Shown here: positions 17,051 to 27,776 of the stretch, piece by piece | Layout: every line of letters starts with the position of its first letter | Position numbering within the stretch: position 1 is the stretch's first letter | Origin: JBEKIK01 sp963838495 | Lineage (GTDB): Bacteria > Planctomycetota > Planctomycetia > Pirellulales > Thermoguttaceae | Direction: 5' to 3' | Assembly (NCBI GenBank): GCA_963838495.1 | Contig: CAWIRC010000001.1 | Coordinates: forward strand, 2,418,001 to 2,482,000 | Length of the DNA: 64,000 bases | Translations under genes and position numbers: made by a program | The notes under the pieces: generated by a model | Told to the model about the DNA's origin: nothing | Databases searched by the model: none | The model's input: only the letters and a program-made list of their open reading frames with translations

Positions 17051-18613
17051 ATGAAAAAACATGTTGAATCTCCGAGCCTGACGCCAAGGGGACTCTCTAT
17101 GCGAATGTTCTTCCCGGTGTTTTTTACGGCGCTTGCATTTTTTCAGTTCGAGTGTTTTGCCGCCGATGAGTTCCAGGATTTAGTCAACCAGATTCCGCGC
17201 TCGGCCAACGCCGTGGTGCTCCTGAACCTGGAAAAGGCGAAGACCAGCCCTCTGGGGATAAAGGAGGATTGGAAAGGGAAGATCGAGAGTGCGTTCGCCG
17301 CCGGCGCTTCCCGCGTACCGCCGCAAGCGGCGCGATTTGTAATGGCCTCCAAGATCGATTTTGAATTCATGGAGCCTATTTGGGAAGTGGCGATCATGGA
17401 CCTTGACGAAGAAATTCCTTTGGAACCATTGGCGAAGTCCCGTGGCGGCACATTAGATACGATTGAAGGTCTGCCGGCGCTCTTATTGCCAAACGACACG
17501 TACCTTGTGCAACTCGGTCCCAAGACGCTCGGCGGGATGGCGCCGGCGAACCGTCAGGAAGTGGTGCGTTGGATTCGGGAAGTGCGCAAACCATCCCCGC
17601 CTCCGCTCTCACCTTACCTGCAAAAGGCGGCCGTGTACTCCGACGAGGCTGGCAGCGAGATCATTATGGCCCTGGATCTGGATGGCGTGATGTCGTTCGA
17701 AAAAGTCGGCAAGTACCTGAAATCGCACCAGAAAGACCTGGATGAGTGGCAGGCAGATCTGATCAAGACAACGCGATTGTTCACCAACATTCAGGGGATC
17801 CGAATCGGCGTACGCATCGGTGAGAAACAATCCAGCAAGATCGCCGTGGATTTGAGTACCGACGCTTCATCCGTCGCATCTTTTGCTAAGCCGCTATTGC
17901 TCCAGGTCTTGTCCGACAAGGGTGCATTGATCGAGGACTTTCAGTCATGGACCGTCCAGACCAAGGGCAAAGAGATCTCACTGGCCGGTACGCTCTCGGA
18001 CAGCGGCAGGCAGCGGTTGATGAGCTTAATCGATTCGCCGGTCTCTGAAGACAGCCTGGCCAAGGGGCCGAGCGTCAGTCCCGGCGAACTGCCGGCAACG
18101 GAGGCGAAGAAGTCGCGGGAATACTTTCGGGCGGTAGTGAGAATGGCCGACGATCTGAAGAAAGACATGCGCAATTCCAAGAACCTCGCTTCCACCCAAT
18201 TGTTTTTCGATAAGTATGCCAAGCGGATCGAGCGAATGCCCATCCTCGGCGTGGACCAAGAACTCTTGAATTACAGCGCCTTTGTCGCCGATACCCTGCG
18301 CCAGGCGAGCGGCTCGGTAAAGACCATGGGAATCCAGACGAACGTTCGCCAAACGCAGGCTACCGGCGGCGGCGTGTATTCGGCCACCGGCGGCTATTAC
18401 GGCTATGGAGGCTATCGCTACGGAGCTTATGGCGTCTACGGCCGCGGCGCACAGATGGCCGACCTCAAGGCCGCCGGCGCACAAAAGCGCGTGGTCGGGG
18501 CGGAGGAGACGGCCATCATGGCCACCGACGTTCAGAAGCTGCGTCAAGACCTCATCGCCGCCACCACCGACATCCGCCGCAAGATGACCCAGAAGTACCA
18601 GATGGAGTTTTGA
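17051..18613 (+). CDS. Secreted protein of unknown function, 520 aa
   Basis: Begins MKKHVESPSLTPRGLSMRMFF with a signal peptide (FFPVFFTALAFFQFECFAAD). The body has no domain I recognise. Segments such as LVNQIPRSANAVVLLNLEKAK and FTNIQGIRIGVRIGEKQSSK suggest an alpha/beta fold with two similar halves. A Gly/Tyr run (YYGYGGYRYGAYGVYGRG) lies near residue 450 and a helical, charged tail ends the protein. The ribosome site GAAAGG is modest. The gene stands alone, 412 bp before the sulfatase. The Gly/Tyr stretch recalls the two minus-strand secreted proteins at 12.5 and 16 kb, which hints at a shared surface setting. Confidence 0.65.
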   Translation: MKKHVESPSLTPRGLSMRMFFPVFFTALAFFQFECFAADEFQDLVNQIPRSANAVVLLNLEKAKTSPLGIKEDWKGKIESAFAAGASRVPPQAARFVMASKIDFEFMEPIWEVAIMDLDEEIPLEPLAKSRGGTLDTIEGLPALLLPNDTYLVQLGPKTLGGMAPANRQEVVRWIREVRKPSPPPLSPYLQKAAVYSDEAGSEIIMALDLDGVMSFEKVGKYLKSHQKDLDEWQADLIKTTRLFTNIQGIRIGVRIGEKQSSKIAVDLSTDASSVASFAKPLLLQVLSDKGALIEDFQSWTVQTKGKEISLAGTLSDSGRQRLMSLIDSPVSEDSLAKGPSVSPGELPATEAKKSREYFRAVVRMADDLKKDMRNSKNLASTQLFFDKYAKRIERMPILGVDQELLNYSAFVADTLRQASGSVKTMGIQTNVRQTQATGGGVYSATGGYYGYGGYRYGAYGVYGRGAQMADLKAAGAQKRVVGAEETAIMATDVQKLRQDLIAATTDIRRKMTQKYQMEF

Positions 18614-19025
18614 AGCAATCTTGTCTCTTGTCCCATAATACTTCAATGTGCGCAAGTATGTTATTAGCAAGATGTTAGCCGACGCGTTTAACCGCGATCA
18701 GCGTATCAAAAACTATCTGGCAGACACGTATCGGTTTTCGCTGTCGAATGGCCGCGATAGATAATCTTTCAGATGCATTGACAGTCTTTAAATGGTTTGA
18801 GGATTTGTTTTGCATTTTTTGGGAATAATGGATTTTAAAGCTTGTCCCGGTGCACTTTGACGCCAATAATTCCTCGCCGAATCTGTGTAGCATTCTGTAA
18901 TCGTATCATTCTACGGACGGATGCCGCGGAAAAGCGGTATCTTGTGCCAGGAGTCTATCATCGCACGAATGAGTGCAAATCTGTCTTAACTATTTCAGTT
19001 TCAATCATGCGAAGGAGGTGCGAAT
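18614..19025. other. 412-bp gap upstream of the sulfatase
   Basis: No gene found. It is AT-rich at 18760-18850, and ends with AAGGAGGTG seven bases before the sulfatase ATG, an almost complete match to the anti-Shine-Dalgarno sequence. Confidence 0.5.
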
Positions 19026-20705
<1,680 letters not shown>

Positions 20706-20715
20706 CGCGGCGTTC

Positions 20716-20749
20716 GGAGCGAGCGCTCCACTCGCGGGGCGCTCGCTCC
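20716..20749. repeat. GC-rich hairpin after the sulfatase gene
   Basis: GGAGCGAGCG and CGCTCGCTCC form a perfect 10-bp stem with a 14-base loop, 10 bp after the sulfatase stop. It may stop transcription or be a palindromic repeat with no second copy here. Confidence 0.5.
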
Positions 20750-20867
20750 CACGCGTTGAAACAGACAAAACCAATACGAACAGGGAACAATCAAGAGGTC
20801 GAAAAAGGAGTGTGCGCTGTTCAGACATATCGACTCGCAGCGCAGCTTTTATTCGAACATTCAATGC

Positions 20868-22223
20868 ATGAAAATCAAAACCATGGGGACAAACCCAATC
20901 ATTATTATTCGCTTGCGCAAGCGTATTGTTTCCGCGGCTGCGATCCTGGCGGTCTTAGCTAGTTGCGCCACCGCCCAGACGGAAAAACAGGCTGCACGCC
21001 CCGGCGATTCCGGGTTTTCGTTTGCCGTGTACGGCGACTCAAGATCGATGATGTACCTGCCTTACAAAGCAGACCAGGAGACAGAGGCTCGCGAACTGAT
21101 GGCAGACATGTTCGGGCTAGTGCTGCCGGAGAAAGTCGCGGTTGAGGTCATCAAAAAAGAGGTCAAGCTCATCTACGATCCGGACACGCATGAGTTGGTG
21201 GAAATGGTCATGCCGTTTATGACCCACTCCGAAGTGACCTATCTGACGATAGATAAGGGCTGGGTCACCGAGGCCTCGGTCGAGGACGTGAAATTGCTTT
21301 CCGGCGTGCGCCGCACGATGTTCCGCCTGCTTGGGGGCGACTGGATTGCACGCGAAATAGTGAAAGACGTCCGCAGCGGACGGGCCAAGTTTATTCTCAG
21401 CACCGGGGACCTGGTTTGGTGGGGCCGGCAGGGCGGCAAACCCTCCGACAACCCGTACTGGAAACTGGTGAACGAGGAAGTATTAAAGCAATTGCCGCCC
21501 CCGGACGACCAGATGCGGGCCGCCGGGTTGCCCGGCCGCGTTTTTCCGGCCGTGGGGAATCACGAAGTTTGGGACGACTCCGACGTTGAAGGTCTGTTGA
21601 GTGCTTTTCCGTATTTGAAACAGTTCGGGGTCTCGGACAAGCAACTCACCTACAAGTTCGATTACAACGGCGTTCGCTTTATTTTCTTGTGGACCGGCAA
21701 ATACGACTATAACGCACCCACAAGCTGGAGCGCCACGCGACCCACGTACGAAGAACAGATGAAGGAGTTGAAGCAGTGGTTGGATGAAGCCAAGGCTGCC
21801 GGGACCAAGAAGGTCTTCATTACCTTCCACTGCCCAGCCTTCTGCCGCTCCGGCATGGGCCCCATCCCCGAGGCTCAGAATCCGCACAAGATCATCGCGT
21901 CGTATGCGAAAGACCTGGAGATTGTCGTGTTCAACGGGCACGTGCATACCACCGAGCTTTACGAGGTGGATGGCGTGAAGTACCTGCTTTTAGGCGGCGG
22001 GGGCGCCGAGCAAGATCCAATCCTTCCCGGCAGGACCCACATCAAGGTGCCCGAAGGTTATCCTCAGGATCTCTATTGGAAAGGTGCGAGCCCCAAGGAG
22101 GATTACAACTACGTGCTCGTGGACGTCGAGCCCGGACAGAAGACGAAGTTTACGCTCAATCGCTTCCGGCCGTGGTCGGCCGAGCCGTTCGCGACCGTGG
22201 AATTGTTTGGCTCTCCCAAATGA
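20868..22223 (+). CDS. Calcineurin-like metallophosphoesterase, putative lipoprotein
   Basis: 451 aa. A hydrophobic N-terminus ends in LAVLASC-ATAQ, a plausible lipobox with the lipid-bearing Cys. The binuclear metal motifs of the family appear in order: FAVYGDSRS (GD-x-R form), ILSTGDLVWWG, VFPAVGNHEVW, FITFHCPAF and IVVFNGHVHTTELY. The fold resembles purple acid phosphatases and phosphodiesterases. About 110 residues between the first and second motif form an insert without known domain. It acts outside the cytoplasm; the substrate is unknown. It follows the sulfatase by 162 bp on the same strand, with a hairpin between them, so it may have its own transcript. Confidence 0.85.
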   Translation: MKIKTMGTNPIIIIRLRKRIVSAAAILAVLASCATAQTEKQAARPGDSGFSFAVYGDSRSMMYLPYKADQETEARELMADMFGLVLPEKVAVEVIKKEVKLIYDPDTHELVEMVMPFMTHSEVTYLTIDKGWVTEASVEDVKLLSGVRRTMFRLLGGDWIAREIVKDVRSGRAKFILSTGDLVWWGRQGGKPSDNPYWKLVNEEVLKQLPPPDDQMRAAGLPGRVFPAVGNHEVWDDSDVEGLLSAFPYLKQFGVSDKQLTYKFDYNGVRFIFLWTGKYDYNAPTSWSATRPTYEEQMKELKQWLDEAKAAGTKKVFITFHCPAFCRSGMGPIPEAQNPHKIIASYAKDLEIVVFNGHVHTTELYEVDGVKYLLLGGGGAEQDPILPGRTHIKVPEGYPQDLYWKGASPKEDYNYVLVDVEPGQKTKFTLNRFRPWSAEPFATVELFGSPK

Positions 22224-22242
22224 AGGCGAGGGTCGGCAAACA

Positions 22243-22640
22243 ATGAAAAAACTGCTCATCGTAGCTGCACTGATTGAGGCAGGCGCCGGCATTGGGCTGA
22301 TTTGTTGCCCGTCGGCGGCGGTGACGATGCTGTTGGGTTCACCGCTCGACACGCCCGCCGGGTTGACGCTGGGGCGCGTGGCCGGAGCGGCGCTTTTGCG
22401 CTGGGCGTCGCCTGCTGGCTCCTGCATTACAACGCGCAAAGCGGCACTGCGAGAGGGTTAGTCAGTGCGATGCTGCTGTATAACCTTGGCGCAGTTGTTA
22501 TCCTCGGAAGCGCCGGTATTCGGTCGCGACCTGTCGGACTCGCCTTGTGGCCGGCCGTTGTGCTTCACCTGGCGATGTCCGTCTGGTGTATTGCATGTCT
22601 TCTGAAAAAACCAAAGAAGATCAGAGAAGACACGCAATAG
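22243..22640 (+). CDS. Small four-helix membrane protein (one frameshift)
   Basis: Begins MKKLLIVAALIEAGAGIGLICC 19 bp after the phosphoesterase stop. The frame breaks near 22393 in a run of four T; adding one T joins RVAGAAL to FALGVACWLLHYN, giving about 133 aa with four hydrophobic helices and a Lys-rich C-terminus (KKPKKIREDTQ). The close spacing suggests co-transcription with the phosphoesterase. I do not recognise the family. Confidence 0.65.
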
Positions 22641-22689
22641 ACAGAAATGCGCCAAACATTGCCAGTATGAAGATGGTTGCAAGAACAAG

Positions 22690-23019
22690 TTAGTTCTTTG
22701 GCGTTTGGCGGTCGTCAGCCGCCCCTTTTCTACTGGCCCATCGGCTGTGAACGCCCCAAACGATAGCCAGAAACAATAAGGAGCCGATAAATCCCGCGAC
22801 CACTTCCTGAAAGCTGATAGTCACCGCGCCCAAGAGCCCGAGATTGATTTTAAGGACCTTGAATAAGAAACCTCCGATCAAGGCCCCCACCAAACCGATG
22901 CCCAGGTTAAGGATCCGGCCGAATCCCTCTTTCCGGCCTTTCACTAGCATGCCCGCCAGCGATCCCGCCAATGCACCGACGATCAACCAGGCAACCACTT
23001 CATCAAATGTAATCTGCAT
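22690..23019 (-). CDS. GlsB/YeaQ/YmgE family small membrane protein
   Basis: 109 aa with three hydrophobic helices in the family pattern: VVAWLIVGALAGSLAGMLVKG, then GFGRILNLGIGLVGALIGGFLF and a C-terminal VVAGFIGSLLFLAIVWGV, followed by a charged tail. The GLVGALIGGF block and the initial WLIVGALAG are the hallmarks of this transglycosylase-associated, stress-related family, whose precise function is unsettled. It is convergent with the preceding gene, with 49 bp between them, and preceded by a 404-bp gap. Confidence 0.88.
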   Translation of the reverse strand: MQITFDEVVAWLIVGALAGSLAGMLVKGRKEGFGRILNLGIGLVGALIGGFLFKVLKINLGLLGAVTISFQEVVAGFIGSLLFLAIVWGVHSRWASRKGAADDRQTPKN

Positions 23020-23423
23020 GAAAGTCGCTCCTATAAAGATTGATGGTACGTTTTCGACTTTTAGTTGAATAAGTACGATCGAGCCAAAGTCTCTCGATGC
23101 TCATCCTATGGAAGAGTATTATATCAGGTTTTAGAACAGCAACCATATAGTCCGCCCTTATCAGCGAATGCAATCTCCAAAACACCATATTAGAAGCAGT
23201 ATATGAAAAGTCCTCTCAGTTCGTCCTGGTTTAGACTATTCGAACGTCCGTTCCCGCGTGCTTTGGGTTGCTGCCGAAAGGGCCGCCGGACGTTACCCAA
23301 GCCTGCACTTCGGGCTAGTGTTCCGCATTCTGTGCCAGAAATCACGAACCATGAATTTCCCGGGCTAGGAATTGGGCGAGGCAGTATGTTAGAATCGGCC
23401 CTGCGGAGATACTGTCAATATAG
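23020..23423. other. 404-bp divergent gap
   Basis: Lies between the GlsB-like gene (minus) and the cytochrome gene (plus), so it should hold both promoters. I see no convincing box pair and no repeat of the families listed here. Confidence 0.4.
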
Positions 23424-25775
23424 ATGCATTATATTGAGATGAAGAAGACTGGCTGGGGGCCGATCATGGAAAAATCGCAGTTTGATCCCCGACTATTGAC
23501 CTGCAAAAAACGACTATTGTTGGCCAAGAGGTGGTTCCTGTTCGGAATTGTCGTCATATTGGCCCTGGATCTGGGCTGTCAGAAACAGCCGGAAGCACAA
23601 TCCCATTCGTCCGCTTCATCTACTCCTGCACTACAAGTTAATGACGAGCAGACACCAAGCCAGCAGAAAGCACTTGCGGGCTCGAAAAGCTGCCGCGATT
23701 GCCACGAGGAATTTTATCGGCTTTGGTCCACCTCGCGGCACGGCCTGGCCATGCAGCCTTATACGGCCGAGTTCGCCAAGGCCAATCTGACATCGCAGGA
23801 AGGCGACGTCGCCATCGGCAAATGCAATTACCGGGCGGAGGTCGGCAACGGGGAGGGCTGGATCAAAGAAAACGGCCCCGGCGGCGGGCATAAATATCCC
23901 ATCGCGCACGTCATGGGCGGAAAGAACGTGTATTATTTCCTCACGCCCCTGGATCGCGGCCGGTTGCAGGTCCTGCCGGTGGCCTACGACGTGCACAAGA
24001 GGGCCTGGTACGACATGGCAGCCAGCGGGGTGCGGCATTTTCCCGACCGCCGCGACGAAGCCCTGGATTGGACCGACCGCATGTTCGCCTTCAACACCAC
24101 TTGTTTCAACTGCCACGTAAGCGAACTTTCGACCAACTACGATCTGGCGACCGATACGTATCATACAACCTGGGCCGAGCCGGGAATAAGTTGCGAATCG
24201 TGCCACGGGCCCGGGGCCGAGCACGCCCGCGCAATGGAGGCCGGAGTCCAAGTATCGCTCCCCTCTCCCGTTTTGGGAGAGGGGCCGGGGGTGAGGGGCC
24301 TCACCTCGAAAGACATCAAAATAATCCGCACAAAAGATTTCACCGCGGAACAGATGAATGATATGTGCGCGACCTGCCATGCCAAGATCGTGCCTTTATC
24401 GACCGATTTTCTGCCGGGCGATAAATTCTTCGACCACTACGACCTGGTGACGCTGGAACACCAGGATTATTACCCCGACGGCCGCGATCTTGGCGAAAAC
24501 TACACGTATACGTCATGGTTGATGAGTCCCTGCGTCAAGTCGGGCAAGCTGGATTGCAACCACTGTCACACCCCCAGCGGAAGAATGCGATACGAAGGAG
24601 AGAACTCCAATCAGTCGTGCAGGCCGTGCCACGAGAATTATGTCAAGAATCCCGCGGACCACGGCCGGCACCAGCCCGGCAGCAAGGGAAACGAGTGTAT
24701 CGGCTGCCACATGCCCATGACGCGGTTTGCCGCCATGGGCCGCACCGACCACTCGATGCGACCGCCTGCGCCGGCGGCGAGCATGGCCTTCAAGTCGCCC
24801 AATGCCTGCAACTTGTGCCATGCCGACAAGGATGCCGCCTGGTCGGACGAGTGGATTCGCAAGTGGTATCCGCGCAATTACCAGGCCGAAATGCTGAGGC
24901 GTGCGGAGTTGATCGACCAGGCCCGCAAGCGTGATTGGCGGCGGCTGCCGGAAATGCTGGCCGAATTAAATAAGCAAGACAACGATCCGATATACAGGAA
25001 TTCCCTGGTCCGGTTGTTGCGCGGCTGCGACGACGAGAGTAAATGGCCGGCGCTCATGGAAATGTTGCGGGATTCCTCGCCGCTGGTCCGCTCGAGCGCG
25101 GCCTCGGCCTTGGGCGATCACATTACGCCGGAGACCATAAAGGCCCTGCTGGCGGCGACCGCCGACGTGTCGCGATTGGTGCGGATCCGCTGCGCCATGT
25201 CCCTGGCGGCATTGCAGCCTGAGCAGATACAAAATGATCGCGATCGCCGAAATCTGGAGCGGGCGGTGCGTGAATTCATGGCCGCCATGACCGCCCGGCC
25301 GGACGATTGGGCGTCTTACGCCAACGTGGGCAATTTTTACATGGACCGGGGCGATTTTCCGGCTGCCATCGGCTATTTCGAGACGGCGGCAAAGCTGGAA
25401 CCGCGGCAGATCGGGCCCATGGTAAACGCCGCCATCGCCGAGAGCAACCTGGGCCGCGCCGACAAGGCCGAAGCGTGCCTGATGCAGGCGCTGAAATATG
25501 ATCCCGACAATGCGGCGGCGAATTTCAATCTCGGGCTGCTCCGCGGCGAGCAGGGACGCTTTCAGGAAGCAGAAGCGTCGCTGCGCAAGGCGCTAAAGAC
25601 CGATCCGCAGATGCACCAGGCGGCATATAACCTGGGCGTGATCTTGGCCGATCGCGATCTCGACGAGGCCATCCAGTGGTGCGAGAAGGCGCATCAACTC
25701 CGCCCCAGCGAGCCGAAATATACGCAAGCCTTGGAGTTCTACAGGCGGCGAAAAGCGGAGGCAAAAGGCAAGTAG
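23424..25775 (+). CDS. Octahaem c-type cytochrome with HEAT-like and TPR domains
   Basis: 783 aa; an ATG at 23466 is an equally possible start. The hydrophobic segment FGIVVILALDLGC suggests a lipoprotein anchor. Eight CxxCH haem sites are visible: CRDCH, CFNCH, CESCH, CATCH, CNHCH, CRPCH, CIGCH and CNLCH, all within residues 85-460. A HEAT-like stretch (LVRSSAASALGDHI, LVRIRCAMSLAAL) covers 540-620 and four TPR units with WASYANVGNFYMDRGDF and FNLGLLRGEQGRF end the protein. The haem part resembles cytochrome c554-type electron carriers. A palindromic repeat is inserted in frame between the third and fourth haem sites (24256-24300) and another supplies the stop codon. It is an extracytoplasmic electron-transfer protein; the partner is unknown. 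Confidence 0.9.
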   Translation: MHYIEMKKTGWGPIMEKSQFDPRLLTCKKRLLLAKRWFLFGIVVILALDLGCQKQPEAQSHSSASSTPALQVNDEQTPSQQKALAGSKSCRDCHEEFYRLWSTSRHGLAMQPYTAEFAKANLTSQEGDVAIGKCNYRAEVGNGEGWIKENGPGGGHKYPIAHVMGGKNVYYFLTPLDRGRLQVLPVAYDVHKRAWYDMAASGVRHFPDRRDEALDWTDRMFAFNTTCFNCHVSELSTNYDLATDTYHTTWAEPGISCESCHGPGAEHARAMEAGVQVSLPSPVLGEGPGVRGLTSKDIKIIRTKDFTAEQMNDMCATCHAKIVPLSTDFLPGDKFFDHYDLVTLEHQDYYPDGRDLGENYTYTSWLMSPCVKSGKLDCNHCHTPSGRMRYEGENSNQSCRPCHENYVKNPADHGRHQPGSKGNECIGCHMPMTRFAAMGRTDHSMRPPAPAASMAFKSPNACNLCHADKDAAWSDEWIRKWYPRNYQAEMLRRAELIDQARKRDWRRLPEMLAELNKQDNDPIYRNSLVRLLRGCDDESKWPALMEMLRDSSPLVRSSAASALGDHITPETIKALLAATADVSRLVRIRCAMSLAALQPEQIQNDRDRRNLERAVREFMAAMTARPDDWASYANVGNFYMDRGDFPAAIGYFETAAKLEPRQIGPMVNAAIAESNLGRADKAEACLMQALKYDPDNAAANFNLGLLRGEQGRFQEAEASLRKALKTDPQMHQAAYNLGVILADRDLDEAIQWCEKAHQLRPSEPKYTQALEFYRRRKAEAKGK
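24256..24300. repeat. CTCTCCC/GGGAGAGG palindrome, in frame inside the cytochrome gene
   Basis: CCCCTCTCCC-GTTTT-GGGAGAGGGG hairpin with a GGGTGAGGGG tail. It codes for SLPSPVLGEGPGVRGL, between haem motifs 3 and 4. Same family as 30100 and 63322. Confidence 0.8.
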
Positions 25776-25796
25776 GCTGCGTTTCACGCACCCTAC
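25772..25796. repeat. GTAGGGTGCG-type palindrome carrying the cytochrome stop codon
   Basis: GTAGGCTGCG-TTTCA-CGCACCCTAC hairpin. The TAG at 25773-25775 that ends the cytochrome frame is part of the repeat. Related to the pair at 31337-31399. Confidence 0.7.
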
Positions 25797-25977
25797 GGCG
25801 CTGGAGTTTGCCGGTTGTTCGGGAAATAACGGTTCTGCGGGCATCTTATCTGTTACTGGCCTTATTAATCGCTTCATACGATTATTGGACAATCCCGATT
25901 AATTCGATAGTCCTGCACAATTTGTAGGGAGCAGGGATCGAACCTCCGACACTCTGATCAACTCATGGAGGACCGCC

Positions 25978-27220
25978 ATGAAGGACAGCCGCCTTTTCGC
26001 CATAATTATATTATTGTCAGTTTTGAGCGTTAGTTCCGGGCCGGTCCTGGGCCAGGGATACGGCACCGATACGCAAAACGTACTGACGCCCGCCGCGGGC
26101 GGCATGGCCGGGGTGAGCATTGCCGAGCCGCAGGACGTACCGGCGGCGGTATTCGGAAATCCAGCCACACTGTCCCAGTTTCACGGGACGCAATTCACTT
26201 TGGGCGGCACTGGGCGGAAGGATACCCGACCGTAACCAACAATGGTTCGCTCAATCAGCTCAATCCCGGAACGCCGTTCAGTGTCACCTCTCGGACGCAG
26301 GGATTTACGGTCCCCGAGATCGGAGTGACCCAGGATCTCAGCTCCTTGAACCTTCCTGGAACCCTCGGCTTGGGCCTTGCGGGCCTCAGCGGCCTGGGCG
26401 CGGAGTACAGGGGCAGGGTGCCCGAAAACAGCGGACTAAATGACTTAAGCAGCGAATACCTGGTGCTGGGCGTGAATATGGGCGCCGGGTTCAATTTGAC
26501 CGATCAGTTGTCGGCGGGCGCTCGATGACGCTGGGATCGGGCTTCGAACAACTGGGATTCACCGGGCCGCTGCTGAGCTCGGCAATGGTGAACGCCTACG
26601 GCCTGCGCGGCTCGTTCGGGCTGGACTACAATTTGAACGAGTGCAACACGATAGGCGCGTTCTATCAGACCCGGATGGACTTCGATTTTCCCAATGCGGT
26701 TCGCTTCAATAATACATACCGCGATATTCTCATATCACAGCCGGAAACGGTGGGAATTGGACTGGCCAATCGCAGCCTTATGAACGGCGATCTGCTGATT
26801 GCCGCCGACGTTTACTACAAGGTCTGGGACAACGCGCCTTTGTACGAGGATATATTCGTCAATCAGTGGGCGTTCGCAACCGGCATGCAGTTGACCCGGG
26901 GAAAGACAAAATACCGCCTCGGCTATGGATATAACACCAATCCGTTAAACCACAACGTGGGAAATCGCCTGGACGGATTTCCCGTGGCAAAAGACGAGGT
27001 GCAATTGTTCCAGGCGGCGAGCATGGCCACGATCAACCAGCACCGGATTACCGCCGGCATCGGGCGGGAAGGTTTCTTAGTGCCCAGCCTTGACCTGGAC
27101 CTGTTCGGCGGAGGACTGCTCAGCGCAGGCGACCAGTTCGGCAACAACCACGTATCGGTGGCCGCGTATTACCTGGGTCTTGGCTTGACATGGCGCTACG
27201 GATGCTGCGATTGTCCGTAG
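25978..27220 (+). CDS. FadL/OmpP1-family outer-membrane porin (two frameshifts)
   Basis: GGAGG lies 6 bases before the ATG. A signal peptide (LFAIIILLSVLSVSSGPVLGQ) precedes the FadL-type opening GYGTDTQNVLTPAAGGMAGVS and GNPATLSQFHGTQFTLG, the N-terminal hatch that inserts into the barrel of long-chain fatty-acid transporters. The frame breaks near 26212 (continuing WAEGYPTVTNNGS) and near 26521 (continuing SMTLGSGFEQLGF); each needs one base added. The rest has typical alternating strands, GFNLTDQLSAGA, TIGAFYQTRMDF and LGYGYNTNPL, ending LGLGLTWRYG before a short Cys tail. Likely passive uptake of hydrophobic compounds. About 414 aa. Confidence 0.82.
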
Positions 27221-27316
27221 AAGGTGACGCTATACATAACTCCCTAAAACTGGAATCGTTGCGATGCAAAACCCGCACAATGCCCGGCCATTGAGGAACA
27301 AATTTCTAATATTACG

Positions 27317-27385
27317 TTGGGACGGGAGTTGTACTCCCGTCCCTGCCGGCAAATCAGGGGCGACAGTACAACTGTCGCCCCAACA
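27317..27385. repeat. 69-bp two-hairpin REPIN of the RAYT family, copy 1
   Basis: Starts GTTGGGACGGGAGTTG (first hairpin arms GGGACGGGAGT/ACTCCCGTCCC) and ends ACTGTCGCCCCAAC (second hairpin arms GGGGCGACAGT/ACTGTCGCCCC), giving GTTGGG...CCCAAC termini. An almost identical 69-bp copy is at 51198. The same two hairpin types, same orientation, bound the transposase module at 36092-36729. Confidence 0.9.
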
Positions 27386-27425
27386 AAATGTAATTTTAAC
27401 ATTTTGGGATTCAATAATCAGAGAC

Positions 27426-27761
27426 ATGTGGAAGTCATGCATCTTATGTCTTGTTATAGTTTTTACCGATCATACGGCGATTGCCGGCGAAAACTGCCAG
27501 CAGGGCAACTGCACCCAGTGTTGCCTTGGCAGTTCGGCGATTCTATGTTGCGGGGACTGCTACTGCCGCAAGCCGCTGCCGTGCGTGCCCTGTGCGTGCA
27601 ATTGCTGGTGCCCGGACTGTTATTGCCGCAAGCCCATGCCTTGCGTGCCTTGCCCGTGCAACTGCTGGTGCCCGGACGACTATTGCCGCAAGCCGATGCC
27701 GTGCGTATGCTGTCCGCCGCCTGTTAAGTGCAATTGTTGCGGGCGCGGTTGCGGGAAATAA
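27426..27761 (+). CDS. Secreted Cys-rich tandem-repeat protein
   Basis: 111 aa starting MWKSCILCLVIVFTDHTAIAGE, a short signal peptide. The mature 90 residues contain 28 Cys, with two and a half copies of a 20-residue unit (DCYCRKPLPCVPCACNCWCP) encoded by 60-bp tandem repeats from 27555. The frame could extend upstream to 27264, but that would translate the REPIN, so the ATG at 27426 is preferred. Cys pairs at two-residue spacing suit metal binding or dense disulfides. No known family; it recalls metallothioneins and Cys-rich coat proteins only in composition. Other frames are also open here because of the repeat structure and are ignored. Confidence 0.65.
   Translation: MWKSCILCLVIVFTDHTAIAGENCQQGNCTQCCLGSSAILCCGDCYCRKPLPCVPCACNCWCPDCYCRKPMPCVPCPCNCWCPDDYCRKPMPCVCCPPPVKCNCCGRGCGK
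27555..27719. repeat. 60-bp tandem repeat within the Cys-rich gene
   Basis: Units at 27555-27614, 27615-27674 and a partial one from 27675, differing by a few bases. Their length is a multiple of three, so copy number can change without breaking the frame. Confidence 0.8.
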
Positions 27762-27776
27762 TCTATTTCATCTGAA

